64,000 bases of DNA from Arachidicoccus sp. (GTDB taxonomy: Bacteria; Bacteroidota; Bacteroidia; Chitinophagales; Chitinophagaceae), in assembly GCA_028283605.1 (NCBI GenBank), contig JAPWKH010000020.1, positions 39,041-103,040 on the forward strand. Reading direction: 5' to 3'. How positions within the stretch are numbered: the stretch's first letter is position 1; every line of letters starts with the position of its first letter. The notes under the pieces are model-generated. The model saw nothing but the letters and a program-made list of their open reading frames with translations. It ran no database searches and was not told where the DNA came from. The translations under genes were made by a program, and so were the position numbers. Below are positions 56,195 through 64,000 of this stretch, piece after piece.

Positions 56195-56202
56195 TATCTT
56201 TG
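56195..56202 (+). promoter_or_regulatory. Candidate -7 box of the mutS promoter
   Basis: TATCTTTG fits TAnnTTTG and ends 6 bp before the mutS ATG at 56209, suggesting a leaderless mRNA or a start further inside. Confidence 0.4.
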
Positions 56203-56208
56203 CCCGAT

Positions 56209-58830
56209 ATGGCAAAATTAAGTGGAGAAACGCCTTTGATGCAGCAGCATAATGCTATTAAACAAAAATATCCCGATGCAATTCTTTTGTTTCGGGTAGG
56301 AGATTTTTATGAAACTTTTGGGCAAGATGCAGTGAAGGCCGCACATGTATTGGGCATTACGCTTACAAAAAGAAACAACGGAAATCCCGATGCTTCAGAG
56401 CTTGCGGGCTTTCCACATCATGCACTGGATACTTATTTGCATAAACTTGTAAAAGCGGGTTATCGTGTAGCGGTTTGCGATCAGCTTGAAGATCCGAAAC
56501 TGGCAAAAGGTATTGTGAAACGCGGCGTTACAGAATTGGTAACTCCCGGCGTGGCCACGAATGATAAATTGCTGGAGCATGACAGTAATAATTTTTTAGC
56601 CGCCATCCATTTTACAGACTTGGGTTTAGGAATTGCTTTTCTTGATATTTCTACAGGAGAATTTTTTGTAGCGGAAGGGAATTTGGAATACATTGAAAAG
56701 CTGGTGCAAACGCTGAAACCTGCAGAAATTATTTTCCAGAGAAGTTATCAAAAGAAATTTAAAGAAATATTCGGCGCGAAAATTTATACCTATACACTCG
56801 AAAGCTGGATATTTGAAGAAGCCTTTGCAACTGAAAGTTTGCTTAAACATTTTCAAACGCACAGCCTCAAAGGATTTGGCATTGAGAACATGCACAACAG
56901 CATTATTGCCGCCGGCGCGGTTTTGCACTATCTCAAAGATACAGAACATCCGAACCTGAAACATATAACTTCCATTCAAAGAATGGAACGTGATGATTTT
57001 TTGTGGATGGACAGGTTTACAATTCGCAATCTGGAAATACTCGGAAACGGATCTCAGCAGGAAAATTATTTATTAAAAGTATTGGATAATACCTCCACTC
57101 CAATGGGCGCGCGCATGCTGAAACGTTGGATTGTATTGCCTTTGAAGGATATTAAAAAAATAAATGAGCGGCTGAATACAGTTGAGTTCCTGATTGTAAA
57201 TACTGAACTGAAAAATAATTTATTACAGTTATTAAAACAATCCGGCGACCTTGAACGGCTTGCAAGCAAGTTGTCGATGAAGAAAGTAAACCCGCGTGAA
57301 GTATTGCAATTAGCCAAAAGCTTGCAGGTATGCGACCATATAAAAACATTGTGCGTATCTTTGGATAATGAGTATTTAAAAAGAATATCCGATGCCATAA
57401 ATCCATGCAAATATATTGTTGATAAAATACTGCACGAAATCGTGGAAGAACCGCCGGCATTGCTTTCCAAAGGAAATATCATTAAAAAAGGAATTAATGA
57501 AGAATTGGATGAATTGAGAAATATTGCGCATAACGGAAAATCATATTTGCAGGAATTGGCTAAAAAAGAAATTGAAAACACAGGTATCAGTTCTTTAAAA
57601 ATCAGTTTCAACAATGTATTCGGCTATTATCTTGAAGTAACGAATATTCATAAAGACAAAGTACCACAAGCATGGATTCGCAAACAAACTTTGGCAAATG
57701 CAGAAAGATATATTACTGAAGAATTAAAGCAATATGAAGAAAAAATTACCGGAGCGGAAGACAAGATTTCCGCAATTGAAAATAATATTTATGAGCAACT
57801 TTTAAATGAATTGATCGATTATATTGCTCCTGTTCAGGTGAATGGCAATATGCTGGCCACGCTTGATTGCCTGGTTTGTTTTGCGCAAAATGCACAACGG
57901 TTAAATTATCGGAAACCCTTTATCCATGAAGGTTTTGAGCTTGTTTTAAAAGAGAGCCGCCATCCGGTAATAGAAAAAAATTTACCTGCCGGCGAATCTT
58001 ACATTTCCAATGATATAACGATTGATCCGGCCGGAACGCAAATCATTATTCTTACAGGCCCGAACATGAGCGGTAAGAGCGCATTGTTGCGGCAAACGGC
58101 TTTGATCACATTGATGGCACATATAGGAAGTTTTGTTCCGGCAAGTGAAGCAAAAATTCCTTTGACGGATAAAATTTTTACGCGCGTAGGCGCGAGCGAT
58201 AATCTCAGCGGCGGCGAAAGTACTTTCATGGTGGAGATGAATGAAACGGCAAGCATCATCAATAATATTTCTTCGCGCAGCTTGATTTTGCTGGATGAAA
58301 TTGGCCGCGGCACTTCCACGTATGATGGCATTTCCATTGCGTGGAGCATTGTTGAATTTTTGCATAGCGCGCCGGAAAAACCAAAGACTTTATTTGCAAC
58401 GCATTATCATGAATTAAATGATTTGGAAGAACGATTAAACGGCGTAAAAAATTATCACATCACGAATAAAGAAATTGGTAATAAAATTATTTTTCTACGC
58501 AAATTAGCCGAAGGCGGAAGCACGCACAGCTTCGGTATTCATGTGGCTAAAATGGCAGGAATGCCTCCCGAACTCATTGACCGTGCGAATGCAATTTTAA
58601 AACAATTGGAAAAGAAACACGAAGAAGATGACGGAAATATTTCACAGAAAAAACATATTAAAGAATCTTTGAAGAATATAAATACTCCGCAAGTGCAGCT
58701 ATCTATTTTTGATGCGCACAGCGAAGTGTTTGATGAGATTAGAACCAAACTGGAAACCATTGATATCAATCGTTTAACGCCTGTGGAAGCATTGATGAAA
58801 CTCAATGAAATCAAGGGTTTACTGAAATAG
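56209..58830 (+). CDS. mutS: DNA mismatch repair protein MutS
   Basis: MutS binds mismatches and starts repair. The 873-residue protein starts at ATG 56209 (the in-frame TTG at 56200 lies in the promoter box). The mismatch-binding motif GDFYETFG is at about 35-42. The core and clamp helices follow, then the ATPase with Walker A GPNMSGKSALLRQ, GGESTFMVEM (signature), Walker B ILLDEIGRG and the His-loop THYHEL. A C-terminal tail with VQLSIFD (beta-clamp-binding-like) is also present. It is of normal length and intact. Confidence 0.97.
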   Translation: MAKLSGETPLMQQHNAIKQKYPDAILLFRVGDFYETFGQDAVKAAHVLGITLTKRNNGNPDASELAGFPHHALDTYLHKLVKAGYRVAVCDQLEDPKLAKGIVKRGVTELVTPGVATNDKLLEHDSNNFLAAIHFTDLGLGIAFLDISTGEFFVAEGNLEYIEKLVQTLKPAEIIFQRSYQKKFKEIFGAKIYTYTLESWIFEEAFATESLLKHFQTHSLKGFGIENMHNSIIAAGAVLHYLKDTEHPNLKHITSIQRMERDDFLWMDRFTIRNLEILGNGSQQENYLLKVLDNTSTPMGARMLKRWIVLPLKDIKKINERLNTVEFLIVNTELKNNLLQLLKQSGDLERLASKLSMKKVNPREVLQLAKSLQVCDHIKTLCVSLDNEYLKRISDAINPCKYIVDKILHEIVEEPPALLSKGNIIKKGINEELDELRNIAHNGKSYLQELAKKEIENTGISSLKISFNNVFGYYLEVTNIHKDKVPQAWIRKQTLANAERYITEELKQYEEKITGAEDKISAIENNIYEQLLNELIDYIAPVQVNGNMLATLDCLVCFAQNAQRLNYRKPFIHEGFELVLKESRHPVIEKNLPAGESYISNDITIDPAGTQIIILTGPNMSGKSALLRQTALITLMAHIGSFVPASEAKIPLTDKIFTRVGASDNLSGGESTFMVEMNETASIINNISSRSLILLDEIGRGTSTYDGISIAWSIVEFLHSAPEKPKTLFATHYHELNDLEERLNGVKNYHITNKEIGNKIIFLRKLAEGGSTHSFGIHVAKMAGMPPELIDRANAILKQLEKKHEEDDGNISQKKHIKESLKNINTPQVQLSIFDAHSEVFDEIRTKLETIDINRLTPVEALMKLNEIKGLLK

Positions 58831-58865
58831 ACAGGTTTTTATTTTTTATTTTTTACTTTTGAATT

Positions 58866-59153
58866 ATGATAAAATATACTCCTGCATTTTTAAATAAATT
58901 GGAAAGCGTCCTACATGAAGCGGGATATTCTACTCGCTATGAACGCGGCAATTTTCAGAGTGGTTGGTGTCTGTTGGAACATAAAGGTATTGTGGTACTG
59001 AATAAATTTTTAGATACCGAAGGCCGCATCAATACTTTGGTTGATTTAATTCCGCAATTACAGATTGATTTTGATAAACTCACACTTGAATCGCAAAAAT
59101 TGTATGAGTTTCTTTCCAATAACGCACTGAAAGATATTGAAGAAAATATTTAA
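58866..59153 (+). CDS. Conserved small protein downstream of mutS
   Basis: A 95-residue protein with a mixed alpha/beta look (LESVLHEAGYSTRYERGNFQ; GIVVLNKFLDTEGRINTLVD; IDFDKLTLESQKLYEFL). I recognise it only as a short conserved Bacteroidota protein without an assigned function. It follows mutS by 35 bp and precedes the YccF gene by 5 bp, so the three may be co-transcribed. Confidence 0.65.
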   Translation: MIKYTPAFLNKLESVLHEAGYSTRYERGNFQSGWCLLEHKGIVVLNKFLDTEGRINTLVDLIPQLQIDFDKLTLESQKLYEFLSNNALKDIEENI

Positions 59154-59158
59154 TTTAT

Positions 59159-59533
59159 ATGAACCTCATTGGCAATCTTATTTGGATCATCTTTGGCGGG
59201 TTTATTGTTTTTGTAGAATACATGGTTGGCGGCATTATTTTATGTGCAACTATAGTTGGAATACCTTTCGGAATACAATGTTTTAAAATAGGCGTAGCAT
59301 CCTTGGCGCCTTTTGGTTTGAAAATTACAAATAGTAATATGGGAATTACAAGTGGGTGTCTCGGAACTATTCTAAATATTATTTGGATTTTCTGCGGCGG
59401 TATCTGGATTGCATTAACACACTTGGCATTTGGCTTACTGTTATGTATTACTATCATCGGAATTCCTTTCGGCCGTCAGCACTTTAAATTGATGAGCCTT
59501 TGTTTTACACCTTTCGGGAAACAATTGGCATAA
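59159..59533 (+). CDS. YccF-family inner-membrane protein
   Basis: A 124-residue integral membrane protein built of two YccF domains, each with the signature GIPFG (in IVGIPFGIQCFKIGVASLAPFG and IIGIPFGRQHFKLMSLCFTPFG) next to a glycine- and isoleucine-rich helix. YccF proteins have two to four membrane segments and unknown function. The gap to the gene upstream is 5 bp. Confidence 0.88.
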   Translation: MNLIGNLIWIIFGGFIVFVEYMVGGIILCATIVGIPFGIQCFKIGVASLAPFGLKITNSNMGITSGCLGTILNIIWIFCGGIWIALTHLAFGLLLCITIIGIPFGRQHFKLMSLCFTPFGKQLA

Positions 59534-59615
59534 GAGATATAAAATTATCATCAAGAAAAAGATAATAATTATTAGCCAAAAAGAATCTTTACCAAATGGA
59601 ATAAATTTAGAAATG

Positions 59616-59623
59616 TATCTTTG
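59616..59623 (+). promoter_or_regulatory. Candidate -7 box of the OmpA-like gene
   Basis: TATCTTTG fits TAnnTTTG, 65 bp before the ATG at 59689. A -33 TTG is not obvious. Confidence 0.4.
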
Positions 59624-59688
59624 ACACAAGATCGTTTCATTCTAAGAATATCATATATTTCAGCAATTGAAAAAATAAAAATAAAAAG

Positions 59689-60486
59689 ATGAAAAATTAT
59701 TTTTTGTTATTCATCGGCACATTATTGCTATTCGCAACGGGCTGCGTACCGAAGCGCCAGTTGATTGCCTCACAATCCGAAGTAAGCCGTTTACAAGACG
59801 ATAGTATGAGCATGGCAAATCATATCAGCAACCTTCAGGAAAAAATTGCAGGCTTGCAGAATGATATTTCAAATCTTAACGGGCAAGTCAGTAATTTATC
59901 TCGTGCTAACGGAGAAAAAGATAGCCAGTTGAGCAATAGTCAACAGGTGTTGGCAAGGCAGCAAGCGCGTTTACAACACTTACAAGCGCTTCTCGATGAG
60001 CAAAAAAGAAAGAGCGAAGAAATACGAAAGAAAATGGCGGATGCCTTATCAGGCTTTAATTCCAGCGAACTGACCGTGACGCAAAAAAATGGAAAAGTAT
60101 ATGTAAGCATGCAAGAAAATTTATTATTCCCATCGGGCAGTGCAGTTGTAAATCCTAAAGGTGTGGATGCCTTGTCAAAGCTGGCTGCGGTTTTAAATCT
60201 GAATCCCGATATTCAAATTGATGTGGAAGGCCATACGGATTCCGTTCCCATTAAAATAAAATTCCAGGACAATTGGGATTTAAGTACAGCGCGCGCCAAT
60301 GCTATTGTGCGTGTTTTAGTGTACAAATACAATGTAAGTCCGCAAAGCGTAATTGCTTCCGGCCACAGTGAATATGATCCTGTTGCTCCCAACTCAACGT
60401 CTGAAGGGCGCGCTTTAAACAGAAGAACGGATATTATTCTTTCTCCTAAGTTGGATGAATTATATAAGCTCATCTCTTCAGAATAA
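59689..60486 (+). CDS. OmpA-family peptidoglycan-binding lipoprotein
   Basis: A 265-residue lipoprotein (lipobox ATGC, Cys19) with a long coiled coil (about 25-120: QSEVSRLQDDSMSMANHISN, QVLARQQARLQHLQALLDEQ) and a C-terminal OmpA domain (about 135-255). The domain has LFPSGSAVVNPKG, DVEGHTDSVPI and LNRRTDIILSP, the last two carrying the Asp and Arg that bind diaminopimelate. It would tether the outer membrane to peptidoglycan. Monocistronic. Confidence 0.9.
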   Translation: MKNYFLLFIGTLLLFATGCVPKRQLIASQSEVSRLQDDSMSMANHISNLQEKIAGLQNDISNLNGQVSNLSRANGEKDSQLSNSQQVLARQQARLQHLQALLDEQKRKSEEIRKKMADALSGFNSSELTVTQKNGKVYVSMQENLLFPSGSAVVNPKGVDALSKLAAVLNLNPDIQIDVEGHTDSVPIKIKFQDNWDLSTARANAIVRVLVYKYNVSPQSVIASGHSEYDPVAPNSTSEGRALNRRTDIILSPKLDELYKLISSE

Positions 60487-60650
60487 TTTTTTCGAAAAAG
60501 CAATACGGTTATTTAAGCATAACGATTTTAATTATCATAAAAAATTTCGTTGTGTTTTGTATAGTTTATTAAGTTATAAATTGTACTAAACCAACTTTTA
60601 TGGTCATTCTTTTTCCCCTAACTTTACGCACTTTTTATTACAAATAATTT

Positions 60651-61889
60651 ATGATTGAATATTCAAGATTTGTTTTGGACAACGGCTTGCGTGTATTGGT
60701 TCACGAAGATGATTCCACGCCGATGGCTGTTGTAAACATTATGTATGATGTAGGCGCACGCGATGAAAATCCTGAGCGGACAGGCTTTGCACATTTATTC
60801 GAACATTTGATGTTTGGCGGCAGCATTAATATTCCTGATTATGATGAGCCTTTGCAACGTGCAGGCGGAGAGAACAATGCATACACCACCAATGATTTAA
60901 CGAATTATTATTGCCAGCTTCCTGCGGAAAATATCGAAACCGCTTTTTGGCTGGAAAGCGACAGAATGCTGAGTCTGGCTTTCAGCAAAAAAAGTTTGGA
61001 TGTACAGCGCAAAGTAGTAAGTGAAGAGTTTAAAGAACATTACATCAACAAGCCTTACGGCGATGTATGGCACACGCTTCGCGAAATGGCTTATAAACAA
61101 CATCCCTATCGTTGGATGACCATAGGAAAAGAATTGAGCCATATCGAAAACGCACAACTGGACGATGTGAAGAATTTTTTCTTCAAGCATTATACGCCTT
61201 GCAATGCAATAATGGTCGTGGCGGGCAAAGTAAAAAAAGATCATATAAAACAATTAGCGGAAAAATGGTTCGGACCTATTCCGTCAGGGAAAAAATACGA
61301 AAGACATTTACCGCAGGAACCCGAGCAAAGCGAAGCAAGAGTAACCGAAGTGCATGCGCAAGTGCCGGTAAGCGCTATTTATAAAGCATGGCATATTGGC
61401 GGCCGCTTAGACAAAAGCTATTATGTAGTGGATTTATTAACTGATATTTTTGGAGAAGGCCCTTCATCGCGATTATATCAAAGTCTGGTAAAAGACCAGC
61501 AATTGTTTTCGGGAATTGCGTGTTATCATACTGGAAGCATTGATGCCGGATTAGTAGTTGTGGATGGAAAATTATCCAAAGATGTTTCGATGCAGGATGC
61601 TGAAAATGCTATTGATAAAGAAATTGAAAAATTATTACAGGAAAGCATTACTGAAAAAGAACTGCAAAAAGCAATCAATAAAACCGAAAGCATGATAGCG
61701 TTTGAGGATATGAGTGTGCTGAACCGTGCGAACAGTCTGGCTTTTTATGAATTGCTCGGCGATGCCGGTTTGATGAACAATGAGCTGGAAAAATATCAAT
61801 CCGTAACGCTTGCTTCGTTAAACGAAAATGCACATTCCATATTTAAAAACACGAACAGCAATACGCTCAGGTATTTTGCGAAAGGTTAA
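60651..61889 (+). CDS. M16 zinc peptidase, catalytic subunit
   Basis: A 412-residue M16 (insulinase/pitrilysin) peptidase with the inverted zinc motif HLFEH (residues 48-52) and the third ligand region VVSEEFKEH (about 128). The two M16 domains run about 1-200 and 210-412. No signal peptide is seen, so it is cytosolic or exported otherwise. It normally pairs with a non-catalytic M16 protein; here that partner (62457) follows after a toxin-antitoxin pair. Confidence 0.9.
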   Translation: MIEYSRFVLDNGLRVLVHEDDSTPMAVVNIMYDVGARDENPERTGFAHLFEHLMFGGSINIPDYDEPLQRAGGENNAYTTNDLTNYYCQLPAENIETAFWLESDRMLSLAFSKKSLDVQRKVVSEEFKEHYINKPYGDVWHTLREMAYKQHPYRWMTIGKELSHIENAQLDDVKNFFFKHYTPCNAIMVVAGKVKKDHIKQLAEKWFGPIPSGKKYERHLPQEPEQSEARVTEVHAQVPVSAIYKAWHIGGRLDKSYYVVDLLTDIFGEGPSSRLYQSLVKDQQLFSGIACYHTGSIDAGLVVVDGKLSKDVSMQDAENAIDKEIEKLLQESITEKELQKAINKTESMIAFEDMSVLNRANSLAFYELLGDAGLMNNELEKYQSVTLASLNENAHSIFKNTNSNTLRYFAKG

Positions 61890-61962
61890 TAATAGAAGCT
61901 GATTATAATTAATCCTGAGAATGCATAAAATAAATCGTAAATTCGAGTAAACATTTTTTCGT

Positions 61963-62154
61963 ATGCCAATTTCAAAATTAAAAATAATAGATGCTATTAA
62001 AGCAATGCCGCAAGAAGAATTTGAAGACATTGATGAAGTAATTGAAGAGATTATTTTACTTGAAAAAATTGAACAGGGCTTGAAAGATATGCAGGAAGGA
62101 AGAGTTTATACTGAAGAAGAAGCCAAAAAGATAATGTATTCATGGCTAAAATAA
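61963..62154 (+). CDS. Antitoxin of a ParE-type toxin-antitoxin pair
   Basis: A 63-residue acidic protein (MPISKLKIIDAIKAMPQEEF, then EEIILLEKIEQGLKDMQEGR, VYTEEEAKKIM). The helix EQGLKDMQEGRVYTEEEAKK is the typical C-terminal part of RelB/ParD-like antitoxins. It overlaps the toxin gene by 13 bp, so translation is coupled. Confidence 0.8.
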   Translation: MPISKLKIIDAIKAMPQEEFEDIDEVIEEIILLEKIEQGLKDMQEGRVYTEEEAKKIMYSWLK

Positions 62155-62453
62155 TCTATGCTGTATCTGCATTGGAAGATATAGAACATATAAAAGATTA
62201 TATCTCCATCGACTCTGTTTTGCATGCAAATAATTTTATTCTTGCGATTGATAAAAAGATTGATGTTTTGGAAAAATATCCCGAAATAGGTACGCCTGTT
62301 TTTCCAGACAAATATAATGGGCTCCGCCAATTGTTATACAAATCTTACCGGATTATTTATCATTACAAAAATGATGTTGTAACGGTTGTAACCATTCATC
62401 ATCAGTCACGCTCTCTGGAAAATATAAACCCGATTAAAGATTACACAAAATAA
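62142..62453 (+). CDS. RelE/ParE-family toxin
   Basis: A 103-residue RelE/ParE-fold toxin: IIYAVSALEDIEHIKDYI at the start, FILAIDKKIDVLEKYPEIGTPVF, and the basic core LRQLLYKSYRIIYHYKNDVVTVVTIHHQSR. The YRIIYHYKND phrase is the family signature. Targets are gyrase (ParE) or ribosome-bound mRNA (RelE), not decidable here. Its stop is 3 bp before the second M16 gene. Confidence 0.85.
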   Translation: MAKIIYAVSALEDIEHIKDYISIDSVLHANNFILAIDKKIDVLEKYPEIGTPVFPDKYNGLRQLLYKSYRIIYHYKNDVVTVVTIHHQSRSLENINPIKDYTK

Positions 62454-62456
62454 AAA

Positions 62457-63743
62457 ATGTTAGACAGAACCATAGCGCCGCCGATTGTAGACGCGGTAGA
62501 TTTTGATATACAACTGAAATCTTGTGATAAATTTATTTTAGACAACAATACACCTGTGTATGTAGTAAATGCAGGCGCGGAGGAAGTTGCCAATATTGAA
62601 TGGGTATTTTATGCAGGCAACAGCTATGAGAATAAAAACCTTGTGGCTGCATCCGTAAATTATTTATTAAAAAACGGTACGAAAAACAAAACAGCTTTTG
62701 AAATAAGCGAAGCCTTTGAGTTTTACGGCGCCTACCTCACAACATCCTGCGGGCACGAAACTTCTGTGATAGGATTAAGCTGCATGAGTAAGCATTTGCC
62801 GCAGCTTTTACCACTTATTCAAGAATTAATTACGGAGAGTATTTTCCCGGAAAAAGAATTGGCGATTTATCAACAAAATCAAAAGCAGAGGCTGGCAATT
62901 AATTTGCATAAAGGAGAATTTGTCGCAGGTCGTTTGATTGATGTGGCTTTATATGGCGAACAACATCCTTACGGAAAATTTACGAAAGCAGAAGACTTAG
63001 ACGCATTAACTCAAACAGATTTATCAAATTATTATTCCGATTATTACACAAACGGAACTTGCAGGATATTTGCTGCTGGTAAATTGCCGCACGATATTAC
63101 TGAACAGTTAAATAACTATTTCGGAAAATTATCTTTCAAAAATAATTTCGATATTCTTAATAATATTTCTTACTCCGATCATGTTTTTTTACCCGGAAAA
63201 AAATCCATTATTAATGATGAAAAAAGCGTACAAGGCGCTATTCGCATTGCACGTCAATTTCCTAATCGCCATTCTGAAGACTGGCCAAAGATGCAAGTGC
63301 TCAATACTATTTTCGGCGGTTATTTCGGTTCGCGTTTAATGAGTAATATCCGGGAAGATAAAGGATATACTTACGGCATACACAGCTTCTTGCAAGGGCA
63401 TATTAAACAAAGCGCTTTAATGATTTCTACAGAAGCCGGTAAAGATGTTTGTGAAGCAACCATAGAAGAAGTGTGGAAAGAAGCGAAAATTTTGCGCGAA
63501 GAACTGATCAACGAAGAAGAATTTGATCTTGTACGAAATTATATGATCGGCAGTATTCTCGGTACTTTGGACGGGCCTATTCAAATCATTAATCGCTGGA
63601 AAAGCTATGTGTTGAACAACCTGGATGAAACCTTTTTTTACAAAAGCATTCAAACCATTAAGACTATATCTGCGGAAGAACTGAGGGATTTGGCAAATAA
63701 ATATTTAAACATAGAAGATTTTTATACGCTTATCGTTTATTGA
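62457..63743 (+). CDS. M16 peptidase-like protein, non-catalytic subunit
   Basis: A 428-residue M16-family protein in which the zinc motif is absent: where HxxEH should stand there is SVNYL (in ASVNYLLKNGTKNK). The M16 R/Y-type residues remain in the second domain (GYTYGIHSFLQGH). It is the usual silent partner of an HxxEH-containing subunit, probably the product of 60651-61889, and forms the other wall of the digestion chamber. It starts 3 bp after the toxin stop. Confidence 0.85.
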   Translation: MLDRTIAPPIVDAVDFDIQLKSCDKFILDNNTPVYVVNAGAEEVANIEWVFYAGNSYENKNLVAASVNYLLKNGTKNKTAFEISEAFEFYGAYLTTSCGHETSVIGLSCMSKHLPQLLPLIQELITESIFPEKELAIYQQNQKQRLAINLHKGEFVAGRLIDVALYGEQHPYGKFTKAEDLDALTQTDLSNYYSDYYTNGTCRIFAAGKLPHDITEQLNNYFGKLSFKNNFDILNNISYSDHVFLPGKKSIINDEKSVQGAIRIARQFPNRHSEDWPKMQVLNTIFGGYFGSRLMSNIREDKGYTYGIHSFLQGHIKQSALMISTEAGKDVCEATIEEVWKEAKILREELINEEEFDLVRNYMIGSILGTLDGPIQIINRWKSYVLNNLDETFFYKSIQTIKTISAEELRDLANKYLNIEDFYTLIVY

Positions 63744-63745
63744 TT

Positions 63746-64000
63746 TTATAGGCCGAATTTTATGCGCACACCTGCATTGGTTAAATGAATATTTTGCCTG
63801 TTAAAATTTCCATTCATGGGAACACTTACAAATGGTTCTATAGAGAAATTTGTGTTTGTTCCTAATTTTTGTTTCATTCCTACCGAGAAATTAAAAAAAA
63901 CTGCCATATTCTGATTTGCATTCTTTGTTTGTGATCCCGCAACGGTATTTGATACCGGCTTGTCAAGCACAGTTGAGGCAGCAACAGTAATTCCATTGCG
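63746..64000 (-). CDS. 3' end of an outer-membrane beta-barrel protein
   Basis: The frame is open to the window edge; the visible 84 C-terminal residues show barrel strands (AVFFNFSVGMKQKLG, FSIEPFVSVPMNG, and a final GVRIKFGL). The gene converges on the M16 operon with a 2-bp gap. The strand pattern and terminal hydrophobic residue suggest an outer-membrane protein; the missing N-terminus lies beyond 64000. Confidence 0.65.
   Translation of the reverse strand, partial: RNGITVAASTVLDKPVSNTVAGSQTKNANQNMAVFFNFSVGMKQKLGTNTNFSIEPFVSVPMNGNFNRQNIHLTNAGVRIKFGL

Noticed and set aside
1..64000. CRISPR arrays, prophage or complete insertion sequences
   Set aside because: No regularly spaced repeats, phage structural genes or transposase motifs were found on either strand.

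Overview
The window is a 64 kb stretch of a low-GC Bacteroidota chromosome, most likely family Chitinophagaceae. The evidence is a type IX secretion sorting domain, TonB-dependent receptor and DUF5689 genes, DUF5117 and PorT-like outer-membrane proteins, promoters of the TAnnTTTG type, and an ExbB-ExbD-ExbD-TonB operon. Both ends cut genes. I see no prophage, CRISPR array, rRNA operon or complete insertion sequence; the one RNA gene is tRNA-Val(UAC).

Layout. 0-5 kb: a uracil-DNA-glycosylase-fold protein, a BatB/BatC aerotolerance-type pair, a class D beta-lactamase-like lipoprotein that has lost its catalytic residues, and mgtE. 5-8.3 kb: mnmE, tRNA-Val, ribD. 8.5-13.4 kb: a TonB-dependent receptor split by a one-base frameshift plus its DUF5689 lipoprotein partner. 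13.4-19.7 kb: a COG4389 membrane protein, lptB, a DnaQ-like exonuclease, ornithine aminotransferase and an outer-membrane barrel. 19.9-24.5 kb: pheT, a coiled-coil protein, zapA and a WYL-type regulator. 25-31.5 kb: a T9SS cargo protein, a barrel protein, a frameshifted GH92 mannosidase and a two-gene nucleotidyltransferase module. 31.6-43.7 kb: phosphohexomutase, phosphoribosyltransferase, cysS, bestrophin, a GH18 lipoprotein with an out-of-frame signal peptide, feoB and a DUF5117 metalloprotease. 43.9-52.4 kb: the TonB energising operon, an ATP-grasp-like protein and rpoB standing alone. 52.3-64 kb: an HD-Pycsar effector fusion divergent from an SPFH/Arc pair, PAP2 phosphatase, mutS, an OmpA lipoprotein, and two M16 peptidase genes with a toxin-antitoxin pair between them.

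Points that stand out: (1) an HD-domain protein fused to a PycTM-like membrane effector with no cyclase beside it; (2) rpoB separated from both rplJL and rpoC; (3) an OXA-fold lipoprotein whose SxxK and KTG motifs read AxxD and KTS; (4) three one-base frameshifts, all in secreted or outer-membrane genes, one in a homopolymer just after the start codon; (5) a GC-rich dispersed repeat in three copies and a second, hairpin-forming repeat interrupted by a REP-like element; (6) a ParE-type toxin-antitoxin pair between two M16 peptidase genes.
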